Assembly: GCA_013399115.1 (NCBI GenBank)
Contig: VXAA01002186.1
Location: 807,097-871,096 of the forward strand
From: Anseranas semipalmata
Taxonomy: Eukaryota; Chordata; Aves; Anseriformes; Anseranatidae
Direction of reading: 5' to 3'
DNA length: 64,000 bases
In this document: positions 1 to 12,849 of the stretch, piece after piece
Numbering within the stretch: the first letter of the stretch is position 1
How the letters are laid out: each line of letters opens with the position of its first letter
Program-made: the position numbers and the translations under genes
The notes under the pieces: generated by a model
Databases searched by the model: none
Seen by the model: the letters and a program-made list of their open reading frames with translations, nothing else
What the model was told of the DNA's origin: nothing

Positions 1-179
1 CTGGAATAGGTTGCCCAGAGAGGTTGTGGATGCCCCACCCCTGGAGGTGTTCAAGGCCAGGCTGGATGGGGCCCTGGGCAACCTGATCTAGTGGGTGGCA
101 TCCCTCCCTACAGCAGGGAGGTTGGAACCAGATGATCTTTAAGGTCCCTTCCAACCCAAGCCATTCTATGATTCTATGA
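1..179 (+). mobile_element. CR1 LINE 3' end (5' part outside window)
   Basis: The 3' terminal part of a chicken-repeat-1 non-LTR retrotransposon. It has the last ORF2 codons (the stretch that reads NRLPREV... in complete copies, here degraded), the 3' UTR phrase 'gatgatctttaaggtccc', and the terminal octamer repeats attctatg attctatg at about 162-178. The right boundary is set by the octamers; the left side is cut by the window edge. It lies in intron 2 of ADGRA3, antisense to the gene. Confidence 0.9.
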
Positions 180-1943
180 AAATACAAGTTCACCCCAAAA
201 TTTCACAACAGCATTTCCTGCAGCCAGATTAGTCAGACATGGTACAACAGACAATGCCATGGCACATGGATCATGCCTCAATGCCATACCTAATAAATGT
301 TTTAAATAGTTGAAATACTTTAAATTTACCTTGCAGTATTGCAAATTAATTTTAAACACAACTATGGTGTGTATATACTGTTCTCTTATCTCAACTTTAT
401 TTTCTTGCCCTGTATGGAGCAGGGACTGCCAGCAGCATCCAAGGCAGTATCAGGAATCTGAAAATCTAATGTATTTAAGCCTCTTTCAGAAAGCTGATAA
501 ATCCAGTCCTGAGACTGTGACACATCTGAGAATATGAAATATTAGTCATCACTTATTTACCATCAGTCTTTGGACAAGGAAGAAAAATGATAGTTACTTT
601 TCATATTTAAAGTTTTAATTTAAAATCATGCAACTCCCACTCAGGGAGAAAAAGCCTTGGCAGCGTGCCTTGGAAATCCACTAGTTTAGATTATCAGCGA
701 TCTTTAATTTCATTACTTTAATTCAAATTGTACTCTCTGATACATCTCTTGCTTAAATTCCACACTCCAGTGGAAAAAACAAACAAACAAAAAGACAACA
801 ACATAGTTTCAGAATTATAAGCAAGAGCTTTACTACTTCCAAAACCTGTTTCAGATTAGTTTATAAAAAGTGGCCAGTCTAGTTTTTATATATTTTGCTT
901 TTTTCCTCCTCTTAATTGGTCTTAAAACCAGTTCCAGAGGGATACTTAAGCCAGAATTAACTTTTTTTTAAAAAAAAACAAATGCCAAAAATTGTCACAT
1001 TTTCATAGAACTTGTTCAATGGATACTCCGTATTTTGTAATAAGATAGCAAAGCATAAATCAACAACTGTATTAAAGTAATTTAAAACAAACGAGAAAAC
1101 AACATCCCAAATACCCAAAGTGTTAGCTTTTTCTCAACCTGCAACAACTACAGTTGGGGTTTGTTTGGGGACTTTTCCCCCTCCCAGAGGCAGTCATTTG
1201 GAAGACTAATTATGTGTTCAGCTCCCAAAAAGCATTAGCAGATGAAAACTGAAATGTAAAAGACATTTAGAGAGCACAAAATTAACACAATGCTGACATG
1301 TCTGGCAGCTCTTCTAAAACAGTAAGAGATGTTGATGCACAGGCTGGTGCAACTGCCAGGACCCCAGGATTTGGGACAGTTTCTAGAAGTGGCAGCTGTG
1401 GTTGAACTGACCGACTGGTCAGATTCTCATGAAAAGGACATGAGAAACCCCACAAAGGGTAGGGAAGATGATCTCATTAGAAAGTTGTGTTTGGCTTGGA
1501 GGTTTTTGTTTTATTTTTACCGCTTCTAAGAATCTGCCAACAGAACTACTGATTTTTAGCAACTGGAATGTAATCATCTTATTCACTGATTTTAATCACT
1601 TTTCTTTGGCAAAGCTTAACCAACAGGATATAGTGACAGGTATTTATTTGTCCAAATGAAAGTTTATTTAAAAAACACAAAAATGCATTAGAAGGGTTTC
1701 TGTTAGAGTAGTATTACAACTTCTTCAAGCTCTAGCTCATTGGCACATCTTTTATTTTACAGTAACTACATTTTCCATCTAGTAATTAGAAATACTGCTA
1801 AAAAAAACAAAAAACCACAAGCCTGGCAGAAGAGCAATCTTGCACTGAGAAGCTATAAAAAAATGTTAATTCTCCTCAAATCTACAGAACACTGCAGATG
1901 AGGATGCTCCTGTATTTATCAGGAGAGGTGACTAACTGAGATT

Positions 1944-2168
1944 AGGATCACAGGAAAACAGGTTTGGAGGGATCTGTTGAGGTCATACAGTCCAGCCCCG
2001 GCTGGACAACTAGATCAGATGAACTGCACCACTGTTATACCCAGTCAAGTCCTAAAAACCTCAAAGGATGGAGATTTTACCATTTAATCATGCAAACTCT
2101 GCCAGTGCTTAATCATTCTCATTATGAAGGATTGAAGGATTTTCTTACGTCTGATTGGAACAGCCCCC
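1944..2168 (-). mobile_element. Old CR1 LINE fragment, 3' end
   Basis: On the plus strand this reads as the reverse complement of a CR1 3' end: 'ggatcacagg ... ggtttggagggatct' near 1944-1976, then 'ggtcatacagtccagccc', and further right 'ggagattttaccattt' and 'gattttcttacgtctga', which match the order of motifs in the CR1 3' region (complement of 'ctggaacaggctg ... ctccatc'). Divergence and lost octamers suggest an old insertion. Boundaries are approximate. Confidence 0.7.
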
Positions 2169-4429
2169 CCACCTTTTTTTTTTTTTCTTCCAACTCTGTG
2201 ATTAAGCAGGCAAATACCAACTTATCAACAAGCAAAAATGTTAAATGCCCGACAATCAACCCTAATGTTACTTGGTTAATATAGCAAAAATAACAATGAA
2301 AGAATACCTGGATTTAACTATGGTTTGCCATGTAAAAAACTAAATCCTTCTATTTTATTAGAATTTAAAATTATGTTTCATTGGCCAATTGTCTATGACT
2401 TAAAAGCATGTGCATATGTACCTAAAAATTACTTATGTATGAATACACATTATTTACAATTTATTCTTTTCCGTCTCAGGACAACAAAGATTAAGTAATT
2501 ACTTCAGCATCCTGCAGGCACAAATGATGCATATATATACCTCCTGGCATGTATACATTATTTAGTTCTCAACTACCATTGAATAATCTTTTCTTTCCAA
2601 ATAGAGCTTGAAAATTAATGTAAGATGGGGACACATTAGCTACCAGAGACTCTTACTATATGAAATGCCTTTTCAAAAGTGAAACGGGAAGAGAGGACAA
2701 AGTCAGAAATTATAAAAATAGGTTAATCATTACATAAAGCCAACTTCTCCCTCCTTTTTCAGGGTATACACAAAAGCTAGAGCCCATACCAGAAGCCCTA
2801 ATTTTACCTTTCCTTCAATTAATTTCTACGGCATTTCCAACAGTTCAGAATAGTTCAAACTATTCAATTTTAGAGCGCAGACTTTTTAGCAGACTAAAGA
2901 AACATTTTCCCCCTTACCACTAATCTTTCGGAAATTATTTGTGAAGTATCGTGAAGATGAGGAAAACAAATACTATTTTGTTAGCCTAACACTCTCAGTC
3001 TTCTCCTGGAAGAGCTGCAAGTAACAAAAAGAAACAGAGCTTCCAGAACTGAAACCAGACCTGAAGTTTGAGCAGAAAACAAGTTCCTGAATAACCATAA
3101 AACCATTTCTCTGCTCAGGGACATTCAAACAAGAAACACTAACACTCTGATCACTTTTAAAAAGACTTCAAAAAAAAATTCAGTTCCACCACTAGAACAC
3201 AAGTCCATCTTTGCACATGGTCTGCAGCACTATGACAACAGGAACTAAAATCAGAAATTGTCACTGTCCAAACAGCTATTAAACGCTTCTATTTTTATTT
3301 AAGGCATTCACATATCTGTAGATTGATGCTGTAAAAACAGGAGCACAAGTTGCCATAACCTAAAAACCCTTACAAATGACAGGCGTTAACTGGAAGAAAG
3401 CTGGGTTATTATATTAAATGAAATTAAGGTTTGAATTCATAGAGCAAATGTAAATGTTCACCTCAAACTAATTAGAGTTTCAAGTATTTCCTGTCTGAAA
3501 ATTGCAATGAGTTGCAACAACTAACAACTGTCAGCAGATGCTTTTATTACCTAGAGCAACAATGCCAAAATAATAGGTAAAGATCCAGAATGCTGTCCCT
3601 GCTGATAACCTTGCTTCTTTGGCACAAAGGCGTGTTCCTACAATAAAGTTCATCTGTCAGTGCAGGAGACGTATCTTTTTCCTAGCATGTGGGGGATGGA
3701 ACGGTGGTAGCATTTGAATTTATTTAGGCCAGGTGACTGGGATTGCAGCCTTCAAGTTTCACAGGATGAATAAAATACTTTTAATCCCCTGAAGCCAAAA
3801 GTCCTTTGGAACTCTTCCTAGATGTTGCAAGATGATTATGAAACTGGCTACTTTCCCAGTCAAATGGCCTAGAAAAATCCCTATCTCTAAAGTTTCTGCT
3901 TGCTCCCAGGTAGATCAACCTGCCAATCCTGACCTTCTACCAGCCGGAAAAAAAGCTGACTGTAGCAGAAGCTACAATGCTTCTTACCCCATAGGCAATA
4001 CATCGTCTGAAAGGGAAAGTGAAAACAGGAAGCAAAAGGTGTCAAAGAGGTTACTCCCATCAGGCTGACTCCCATTTTTCCCCATACATTTGGTATATAC
4101 AGGGACTGTAAAGTAACAAACAAAACTGTTAACATGTATATTAATAACAAACCTACAGTGCATACAGCCTCTTTCAGAGGCTATAATACATCCACTTCCC
4201 CTAGACAAATACTTTGAAATTGTTTGATAGAGGGCTTGACACTTCATAAGAAAAGAAATTAAACAGCTTTCTTTACAATGTAAGTTTGCATATTATAAGG
4301 CCAACAAGAAAGCAAGTCCGGTCATCATATCATTCCAGTGAATTTCCCACTGGAAATGGCCTAATCTCACCTGAATCGGATTATGAGCTACAGCTTTCCT
4401 GTAAAACATCACATTTCATTACCGGCCTC

Positions 4430-4502
4430 TAAAAAGTGGGGAGGTTTTGGTTTGGTTGGGGGGTGGTGGTGGTGGTGTTTGTTTTGCTGTTGTTGTTTTT
4501 GC
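4430..4502. repeat. G/T-rich low-complexity tract
   Basis: Runs of ggtggt triplets followed by ttgttgttt, next to a ggggggt run. It is simple sequence inside ADGRA3 intron 2 with no coding signal on either strand. Confidence 0.7.
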
Positions 4503-4720
4503 ATTTCTTCACTTACACCTAGTTTCAGGGTTACAGCTTTTGCTAAGCTCCCTTTAGGCTGTTACATAAAATTCATTTTCATGAAGAAAATAATTAACTA
4601 CGTTAACTCTGCAATCACAAAAAATTGTATCAAAATAAAATGGGAACACGTCTTGTTACAAGAACTATTAATGAGATAAACATTTTTTGAAGTGAAAATA
4701 GATTTTTAAAAAGTGCTTAC

Positions 4721-4792
4721 AATCTTTCAAGAAGGTTTAATCCAGAGAAGGAACCATTCTTCAACTCTGTTATTTTATTGTTACTCAGAATC
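4721..4792 (-). CDS. ADGRA3: ADGRA3 exon 2: leucine-rich repeat unit of adhesion GPCR A3
   Basis: ADGRA3 (GPR125) is an adhesion G-protein-coupled receptor with an N-terminal leucine-rich-repeat ectodomain at the cell surface. On the minus strand this 72-nt exon translates to ILSNNKITELKNGSFSGLNL followed by LER, a textbook LRR unit (L..N.I.....G.F.GL..L). It matches the first LRR of vertebrate ADGRA3 as I know the family. It is bounded by an acceptor (ctgtttacag, complement of 4793 onward) and a donor GTAAGC (complement of 4715-4720). The phase fits exon 1: the CT ending exon 1 plus the first G makes Leu. A 72-nt symmetric LRR exon is usual for this family. The exon is open and both splice sites are consensus, so the gene looks functional here. 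It is too short to be found by ORF length alone. Confidence 0.93.
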
Positions 4793-5420
4793 CTGTAAAC
4801 AAAAACAGAAAAGAACAATATATTACAAATTTGGTAACAAAATTATTTGCTGCAGCTTACACTTCCGATGCTAAGACTTCTAAACAACCTTTGTTTAACA
4901 GTCTTTACACCAAACTGCAATACCTAACTATTTTCTGAGGTGTATACAACAGTGCTGCCTAAATATCACACAGGAAAAGGGAGGATTTTCTATGTTATGT
5001 GCCCTAAGCAACATGCAAGCTTATGTCATTAACGTATGAAAGAAAAAACACTTACATAGGATCACCATAATAAAATGCTAGAACTGGTATAACAGAAAAT
5101 GAAGTATTAAAAAAACTACAAATTTACACACTCAACATGCAGTTCTGCCATACCTATTTCAGTTTTCCAAACCACACAGCACATTGCCCATTTCCTACTT
5201 CCCTGGCTTTGATGCCACCATGAGCCACGTTCACTTTTCCTGTTTTGTGCCTCCTTTCCCAGCAGTCCCTCATGCATTCAGCTTTCTGCTTAACGCAATA
5301 CTTTTAAGACACCTGTAAATCAGCACAGCAAGCATTCTGCCTATCCATTACTTCTTCCCTTGAAGGACCACACAACTGCAAGTTTCCTCTTCCATACACA
5401 TAACCAGATTAAAGGTTATT

Positions 5421-5788
5421 GAAAAGGAGGCTTTTGGGAGACCTTATCGCTCTCTGGAACTACCTCAAAGGAGGGTGTAGCAGCGCAGGAGTTGGTGTCT
5501 TCTCCCAAGCAGCTAGTGATGGGACAAGAGGAAATGACCTCAAGTTGTGTCAGGGGTGGTTTAGGTTGGATATTAGGAAAAATTTCTTCTTCACTGAAAG
5601 GGTTGTGAGGCATTGGAACAGGCTGCCCGGGGAAGTGGTTGAGTCACCATCCCTGGAGGTATTCAGAAGATGTGTAGATGTGCTGCTTAGGGATATTGTT
5701 TAACAGTAGTCTTGGCAGTGCTAGGTTAATGGTTGGAATTGATGATCTTGGAGGTCATTTCCAATCTAAGCAATTCTATGATTCCATG
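5421..5788 (+). mobile_element. CR1 LINE, 5'-truncated copy
   Basis: A plus-strand CR1 3' fragment. The reading frame from about 5,421 holds the conserved C-terminal ORF2 stretch: [20 protein letters not shown], then a [14 protein letters not shown] stretch, [19 protein letters not shown], and a stop at 5,701-5,703. The 3' UTR phrase 'gatgatcttggaggtca' and a terminal octamer pair attctatg attccatg follow. The encoded stretch is the end of the endonuclease/reverse-transcriptase protein, too short to be active. The 5' truncation is typical of CR1. Confidence 0.92.
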
Positions 5789-5794
5789 GCCAAG

Positions 5795-6500
5795 CACCAT
5801 CTGACCAAGGACCCTGTCTCCAACAGCAGCCATCTGAAAATGTGAATTATCCTTAAGCTAGGAAACTTCTCAGAGGCTTCCTTACTTAGGAGGTCCTGCT
5901 TTCTATTTCCAAGTCACAAATTTTTCCTATTTTCTTTCTGAAATCATTTATGAATGCCATTTTGACACCCATAACACTTTTTAGCAGAGGGTTTCACAGT
6001 ATAAAACTGCTACATAAAACACCCCTCATCTCATTTGTTTTGATCACAGCTCCTACCAGCTTCAATTGGTGCTCCCTACTTTTTATACTGAGAGAAACAG
6101 TACTCCCTTATCTACCCTCTCTTTACCACACAATTATGTAGAATCCTAGATTGCCTCTCGCCAGATGGAAGACTAATATTTTCATTGATTACTCCTCACA
6201 CGGAAGTCATTTTGTGCCTTCTCAATCTTTTCTGAGCTCTTTCCAGCTTTATTACACTCAAAAAATTTTGAGACAAGACTACCAAAACCAAAACAGTATT
6301 CAACACGTGGACAAGTCACTAATTTACATAGTGGCGTAATCGCGTTCTATTTTGTTTCCTATGGTTTTCTCAGCAATTCCTAACATCTGATCTGCCTTTA
6401 CCACTTGTACTGAAAATTAAAGTTTTCTGGTCCTATCATCTCACATACAAGGATAGAACTGTTGTCATTATTGTTCCCAATACAATTCTTACTTCTCTGG
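5795..6500 (-). mobile_element. Ancient CR1/L3-type LINE fossil, first segment
   Basis: Read on the plus strand, this has the reverse-complement motif order of old amniote CR1/L3-like LINEs as I know them from reptile and bird genomes: 'gaccctgtctccaac', 'atgtgaattatcctta', 'gccttctcaatcttttctga', 'aacagtattcaacacgtgga', 'ctaatttacatagtgg', 'attcctaacatctgatctgc'. These correspond to the 3' region of the element lying on the minus strand. It is heavily diverged and carries no ORF. It resumes at about 6,825 beyond a younger CR1 insertion. Confidence 0.62.
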
Positions 6501-6518
6501 TGTGCTGCTTCTGCCTCG

Positions 6519-6822
6519 TGAGGTGGGGAATGGTCTCTTCTCCCACGCTCCAGGTGATAAGACGAGGGGGAATGGGCTAAAGTTGCACCAGGGGAGGTTT
6601 AGGTTGGATATTAGGAAAAACTTCTTTACTGAAAGGGTTGTGAGGCATTGGAACAGGCTGCCCAGGGAAGTGGTCGAGTCACCATCCCTGGAGGTATTCA
6701 AAAGGCGTTTAGATGTAGAGCTTAGTGATATGGTTTAGTGGAGCACTTGGTTGTGTTAGGTCATAGGTTGGACTGGATGATCTTGGAGGTCTTTTCCAAC
6801 CTAAATGGTTCTGTGATTCTGC
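6519..6822 (+). mobile_element. CR1 LINE inserted into an older LINE
   Basis: A 5'-truncated CR1 with a frame that ends in [20 protein letters not shown], then [19 protein letters not shown], stop at 6,736-6,738. The 3' UTR 'gatgatcttggaggtctttt' and a terminal gattctg follow. It is closely related to the copies at 5,421 and 31,735 and clearly younger than the fossil LINE sequence on both sides, which reads on across it. Confidence 0.92.
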
Positions 6823-6824
6823 CA

Positions 6825-7250
6825 TTTTGTTGCCCAGTTAGTAGTTTCATAAAGTTCTGAAATTCTTCAGTTTACCCTCATTCTTATTAAGTAACTCAAA
6901 TCGTCACCCCCAAAGACCCTCTTTTACAGGTCACTAATGAATACATTATACATTACAGGTCTGTTAGACTTCGCTCCATCGAGAGGACTAACCATTGACT
7001 TCCACACTTGCTCTCATCTTTCAGCAATTTAGCCATTCATACAATTGTTTCCCATTTGTCATGTATGCTGACATACTTTTTCTTCAAAAGCCTTTGGTAA
7101 GGGACTGTAAGATGCCTTTTAGAAAATCACCTATGTCTTATTGTATCAACTGGATCATCCTTGTAAATATTTTGCTGTTTCTGAAGAACTCTGTAGCTTT
7201 ACGGGGAAGAACTTCCCACTACAACAAATCTAAGTTTTCTAAGTTTTCCG
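6825..7250 (-). mobile_element. Ancient CR1/L3-type LINE fossil, second segment
   Basis: Continuation of the fossil at 5,795-6,500. Plus-strand phrases 'caggtcactaatgaatac', 'gcaatttagccattcatac', 'aaaagcctttggtaagggac', 'agaaaatcacctatgtctta', 'caactggatcatccttg' and 'gaagaactctgtagcttta' follow the order of the reverse-complemented reverse-transcriptase-to-3' part of old CR1/L3 elements. There is no intact ORF. The right boundary is where the similarity I can recognise fades. Confidence 0.65.
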
Positions 7251-10200
7251 AAGTACACGTCTTGCACTTTATCCAATAAATATAACTTCCACTGTTCAAT
7301 GCAAACATCAGACTTAGAAGCATGTAGTTCCCAAACTCCTGCTGCACTCTTAAAAATCAGCAATGCACTTGCCACCCTGCAGCCTTCAGAAATCAAGTTC
7401 ATTCTAAGCAAGACTTCAGACATTTGTCATTTGACTTCTTCATCCCCGAGTTCTTCTAAAAGCTCTCCAGTAAAAACCATCTCATCCTCTAAAATTTATT
7501 CACCCTGTCAGCTTGTTCCATAACTTCTGCTACAGTCGCTTCAATTTCTGACAGATCCTCTATCAAATGTGTCCTGCAGATCCTGCATGTTCATGCTCTT
7601 CTTCACTTACACCAATTATATCTTCAGGCTGGATCACACTACTTCAGCACTACCAACTGCCACTAGGAGATTTTTTTCCAGTCTGCTACATCTTTCAGAT
7701 ATCCTTTACAGTAGCAACAAAAACCAAACAAACAAACACACCTTTCCTACAACGCATAAAATTTATTATCTGATGACAAGCATTAGTACTTCAAAATACA
7801 TCATGAATAAGATGAAACTAAAATACTGAAATACCATCTATGAAAACAGCATCATTTTGAAACAGCCATATATTATATTAAGTAGTTTTCTTCTCCAGGT
7901 TTCTCAAAGATTGCCTCAAGCATCTATGGTTTAGACAAACAGTGCAGGCAATTTTCATCTCAAAGCTCTGGCTTTGAGTCAATCTCTCTTGATCACACAC
8001 ATGCAGAGAATTGAGACAGCTGAACAATTTTTGTGAAAATCTTTCCACTTCCAATCAGACAGGCAGAAGGTTTGAAAATTCTTGAAGTTAATACCAAATC
8101 ACTCAACCAAGGTAACAGTTCTGATGCTAAAAGGAGCAGATCCTGTTCTTTCTCCTCTCCTCTTCCACTCATACCATGTATTTCTGCAGCTCATCTCAAG
8201 CCACCCCTGGTGCCCACTGGTCCATAAGCAATGTTAAACTGCACAAACACCAACGAATCTTTCAAGAGATGAATTTCCATGTACGTTGCAGAAGTGTGAT
8301 CAAAATAGTACTCTATACAGTCAGCCAGTCCTGGGTGAAAACTGATCATAGGAATGGGGGAAAGGTGAAAGGATAAGAAAAATACTTGCTTTTAAAAGTA
8401 TACCAAAAATACGCCGTTATGTGCGCCTATGTCTGTAACATCCGCCAAGCGTTGGCTAGGAAAGTTTGCTCTTGAGAAAATACAGTTCCAAAGTCAGATG
8501 CCTAAATTACCTCACAGGAAGGTAGGAAAATTGCCCCTTGGCTGCATCTATGATAACCTAGATGGCCAAACAAATGAAAGACGCAGAGTATTTTTTTTTA
8601 AAGACAGACATACAACTCAAGGAAACAAGGGTAATCTTTTCAGAAATCAATAGGTATTTCAAGGAGTCCTTGCATCAAGGAAGATCCAACACAGAACACA
8701 TCTTTGCAAGACTGAAGTTTGGCAAGGCAGAACATTGGTATTTTAATAGCAAAAAGATAAATAGATTTTCAACACAGAATGCCTGCAAAACTATTAATAT
8801 TTAACTGAAGTGTTAAAACCACACAGCCTAAAGCCTTTGAAACTACTTTTATGTCTATTCAAAGAGAAAGGTTTCAACCTAGACAGTAAGTAGAATTGGT
8901 AAGTACAGGATTCACTTCGCAAATCTAAACCATTCTGAGCAAAGTACATCTCTATTTCAACATCTTTCTTGGTTCCAGAACCACGCAGAAAGAAAAAGAA
9001 TAAAAAGAACTGAATGAAGAAGCTTATAAAAAACTCATTATTACTTAATGCAAACTGAACGTAAGGCCTAACAGCAGCACCAGGAAGAAAACGCAGACCA
9101 AATTCAGGTTTATGGATAAAATTAAAAGAAAAAAAAAAATGAGGGTCAGAAAACATTGAAGTCAACACAAGCAAACAAACTACAATCTTTAGTAGTACAG
9201 AAATCTTTTGTATTTTAGTTATAAATGACTTCATTTTATGATTTATTGATTTTACCCGTACTTTATCCAGAAAAAATAGCTATTCAAAAATGGAACAGAA
9301 ACCACTTCAAAAGTAGCTATAACTGACTGAACTAAATTTAAACTAAATAAAAATTATAATTCTGTAAATAAATAAATATATAAATCAGTTTTCTGACATT
9401 GCCTATAGAATAATAGGCCTAAAGTAGAAGCCTTTGAATATCTGTGCACTGGGTACATTTCTCTCTGGAGTGTGATGTACAAATTATAGTCAGCCTGATT
9501 TAGTATTTTCTCTGCAGAGGCTGTTAGTTGCTCAACCGTAAAGGTTTAGTACAATAAATGATAGATTTTATAACACTCCATATAACATAAGACATTTATC
9601 ACACTTAATGTTGTAAGTGTAATCTTTAAAAAATGCAGTTTAAAACTTGCTATTAATATATTTAGTCTATACATTATTAGAAGTGTTTAGGGATGTGGCA
9701 TAAGACGACAAAATACAATAAAGCATTCACCTCAAAGTAGACATTTTATATCCTCTAACAATTTCTGTGCATTAATGTACAGTGAAATGATGGACTATTA
9801 TGTACCACTTAGACAGACAATAATTTGTGATCAATAATAATTTTAATTTATTAGTTTAAGACCATAATTCTTCCTAAGAGGCAAGTAATTCTGAAAATAC
9901 CCAAACTTGTACATCATTAAGAAGTTGAGAGGGAAAGGGGTGTGCGGAAGAATGCTCCACTCATCCCCATCTTGTTCAACTCTTATTTAACAAGTGACCT
10001 TACAACATAAATGATGCTTCTGGAGGTTTCATGAAGACGTTTCCATAGGCCATTGTCAGTGTCACTGTTGTGCCGTATGTCTTGTAAGCTCCAGGTCAGA
10101 CTGATTGTTTTGTTCGTTTGGTGTTTTTTTTTTTTTGGTTTAGTTTTGGGGTGGGCTTTTGTTTTGTTTAATGATCAACAATACCTGCTTGGAACAAATG

Positions 10201-10448
10201 TATTTTGCTTCTCCATTGTCCAACCCTTACTTAAGAACATAAACTGTGATGTGGAACTACTGCATGCAAATACACAGCCACGGGAATTAAACATCAAAAA
10301 ACTTGGAGGAAAAGGCAGCTGAAAAATAGGTTCTAGAAAGCATTAGAGACAATGTCTCAAAGCCACCTTAAACAACAGCTTTCCTTCTCCTTTCAGTGGA
10401 GTGGTTGTAAAGACTAAGAGGTGACCTGAAACAATGCAATGCAATACT

Positions 10449-10449
10449 C

Positions 10450-10480
<31 letters not shown>

Positions 10481-10488
10481 AAAAAAAA
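10449..10488. repeat. Homopolymer junction: 22 C followed by 18 A
   Basis: An uninterrupted run of 22 cytosines directly abuts 18 adenines inside ADGRA3 intron 1. The minus (sense) strand reads T18 then G22. Exact lengths in such tracts are unreliable in assemblies. Confidence 0.95.
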
Positions 10489-10794
10489 CAGAAAGATCAC
10501 CCCAGCTTTTCACTCATCCCATGAACAAAGCTGAAATTTTCCTTTGTCAAATATAGCTTGGATTGGAAAGCCCTGCAGCCCTGCTTCCACACTTCACTCC
10601 AGAAAGTGGCAGAACTTAGCAAAGCTCTGCAAAGAAACTCAACTCTGACTCTTATTTATTGTGACCTTTAGTAAAAAATGCTCAGTTGCTACTATGCAAA
10701 ACATACTCAAAGTCTGTCCTTTGCACTCCGAAGACTTTTAATAGCAGACACTAAAAGTGATGCAATCAGCCATTTCTTTATTGATACAGCAGTA

Positions 10795-10810
10795 AAAAAA
10801 AAAAAAAAAC
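10795..10810. repeat. Poly-A tract
   Basis: A run of A in intronic sequence, with no recognisable retroposon body on its left side. Confidence 0.7.
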
Positions 10811-12849
10811 GCCTGTTTTGTTTTTACCTTTAGAATGAGGTAATAAAACACTAAGTGAAAAAAAGTTTTGTTCTATAAAACAATTTTGGCTTGTCAGCTA
10901 TAAAACAACCATTACTAAGACAGCAGTCAACTAGTCAGGAACTCAGAACACATCTCCAGACTTCACAAATGAATCCTTTCATAGGATATTACTACATTAC
11001 ACAGATCCACTAACACTATTACAAAATAGTCAAAATGGCCTCCAAGCAGTAGAAGGATAGGGAGACAGCGTAACTTTTAGCTGAACATTGAAGTAGCTTC
11101 CAGAAGACAATTTAACAGACTCCAACAGTGAGCCAGAAAGCAGAAAATATATCAGATCATTTCATGGCGATGGCTGTATACTCTTAAGGACTAGGAAAGC
11201 AGCCACCAGCAAAAACTGGACTAAAATAACCATCTGTACAACCAAGAAAAACGTTTTCTGCTGAAAGCAGTGAACATGCAAAAATAAATATATTTTTCAA
11301 AGTTTATCTTGTAGACGCTGTGATTTAACAAGGATATAAAAGCAGAATTTTTCTACAGTTAGTATTCTGCCTTCTCGTCAGTTACTGGTGTCAAAGGCAA
11401 AGAAACATTAAGTAATATACTGAGCAGAACATGAACTGTACTTGCTTCAAAGTAATCCTTGAAATGAAAACACTCTACAAGCTATTATATAGAAAAAGAA
11501 TTATGAATCTTTCCAAAGCCCCTACCAAAGGAGAGAGTATTTTCCAATCTAAAAAAAAAAACAATATGAGGAAGCTTAGCAATGAAACATTTCCAAAATA
11601 GAAGTTTGCAACAGATAAAAGATCTCCTGTGCTATCTCATTATTATGCACATTAGGCAATATTAAGATTGTAAACTAAAACACAAAGAAGCAATGAAGTT
11701 ACTGAATAAAACCTGTGTATTTTTATCTTTCCATTTTTTTCAACTGAGAACATACTAACTTTATATGATGTAATGACAGACCAATTTTTTTTCTGTGCAA
11801 TGCTTGTATGATTAATTTACAAAAGCAATGGTGCTCACTTTGTGCACTGCTATTCAAGATTTTTTTCTTGATATTCAGTGTGTGGCCTCATGCTTTATTA
11901 CCTTTAAGGACAGAATTCTTGATTTCTAGTGAAATACAGTGCCCATCACTGGAGTACCTCAATAAATTTTCTAAGCAAAATACACTAAATGAAAGACATC
12001 TTAGAAAAAGGACATAACTGAGGGACAAAGCAGAATGCAAGAATGTGTAACAATGTTGCTGAAAATCATACTACCATGAAAAGTAATGCTTATGAAATTA
12101 TAAGCTTAACAACCAAGCCTCTCTTTCTCATACTTTTTAGGTTTTCCAGCCTAGGATAAGATGGAAGAACCGAGAGAACACAGCAACATCCTTTTTTTTT
12201 TTCCCCAACACCAACTCCGAGTTGCCAGTCCTAAAGCTAACCAAAAGCACTAGCAACCTAACCCTTGTGACCACGACATTCTCAGAATCACAGAAGCTCA
12301 CTCAGAGCTTCCTCCAAGTTCTCTCCTCCCCTCTCTATATCCATAACATCTACATCAGGTTAAGAGAAAATCATTGACTTTTTCTGTAGCAACCTTCCTG
12401 TCTTGCTCCCTCCCTTCTCCTGGCTTTCCCACTTCTTATCCAGCAGCTGTACACTTTTTAGGATCCTCCCTTGCATTTTAGTGCAAGTTTACCCTACCCC
12501 TCCAACCTCCACACATACATGGAACAGAGTAGCTCGCTTCACGGGAAATACTGCACACACAAGTTTAGCCAGACCCTCCTAACTTAAGCTGTCACAACCA
12601 ATACGTTCTGTATGTCCTATCACAGAAGTAATAATTATAGCACATGCTGTCAAGCCCACAGTCTCATGTATTTATATTTCCAGAGAGCACATATTACCTG
12701 ATAAGAAAGTGCTTTGTCTAGACATGATTCGTCTAGACACGTTAGCAAGTACTTCTTGTCAACTGCTAACTCGTGAAGATACATTTTCACAAAAATTTAT
12801 ATCCTAATCCTACAGAAGTCAGCAGTTTCTGGATAGCACAGCTCCCTGA

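Larger units (their letters stand above)
180..4720 (-). other. ADGRA3: ADGRA3 intron 2 (5' part, minus strand)
   Basis: Non-coding AT-rich sequence downstream of exon 2 of the minus-strand gene, starting with the donor GTAAGC (complement of 4715-4720). The next leucine-rich-repeat exon expected from the family (another 72-nt unit) was looked for between 1 and 4,720 and not seen, so it probably lies left of the window. Besides the CR1 fragments listed separately there are only A/T homopolymers and a G/T-rich low-complexity patch near 4,440-4,500. Short ORFs here have no recognisable protein features. Confidence 0.75.

Noticed and set aside
1..4720. Search for ADGRA3 exon 3 (next 72-nt LRR exon)
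   Set aside because: No minus-strand stretch with the L-x-x-N-x-I/G-x-F pattern between consensus splice sites was found; probably left of the window.
5416..5613. Minus-strand ORF inside the CR1 copy
   Set aside because: Antisense shadow of the CR1 ORF2 C-terminus; the same applies to minus-strand ORFs at 6,489-6,701, 31,706-32,080 and 32,130-32,639.
8794..9234. 146-codon minus-strand ORF
   Set aside because: Phe-rich composition from A/T homopolymers (poly-A complement), no family motif, inside ADGRA3 intron 1.
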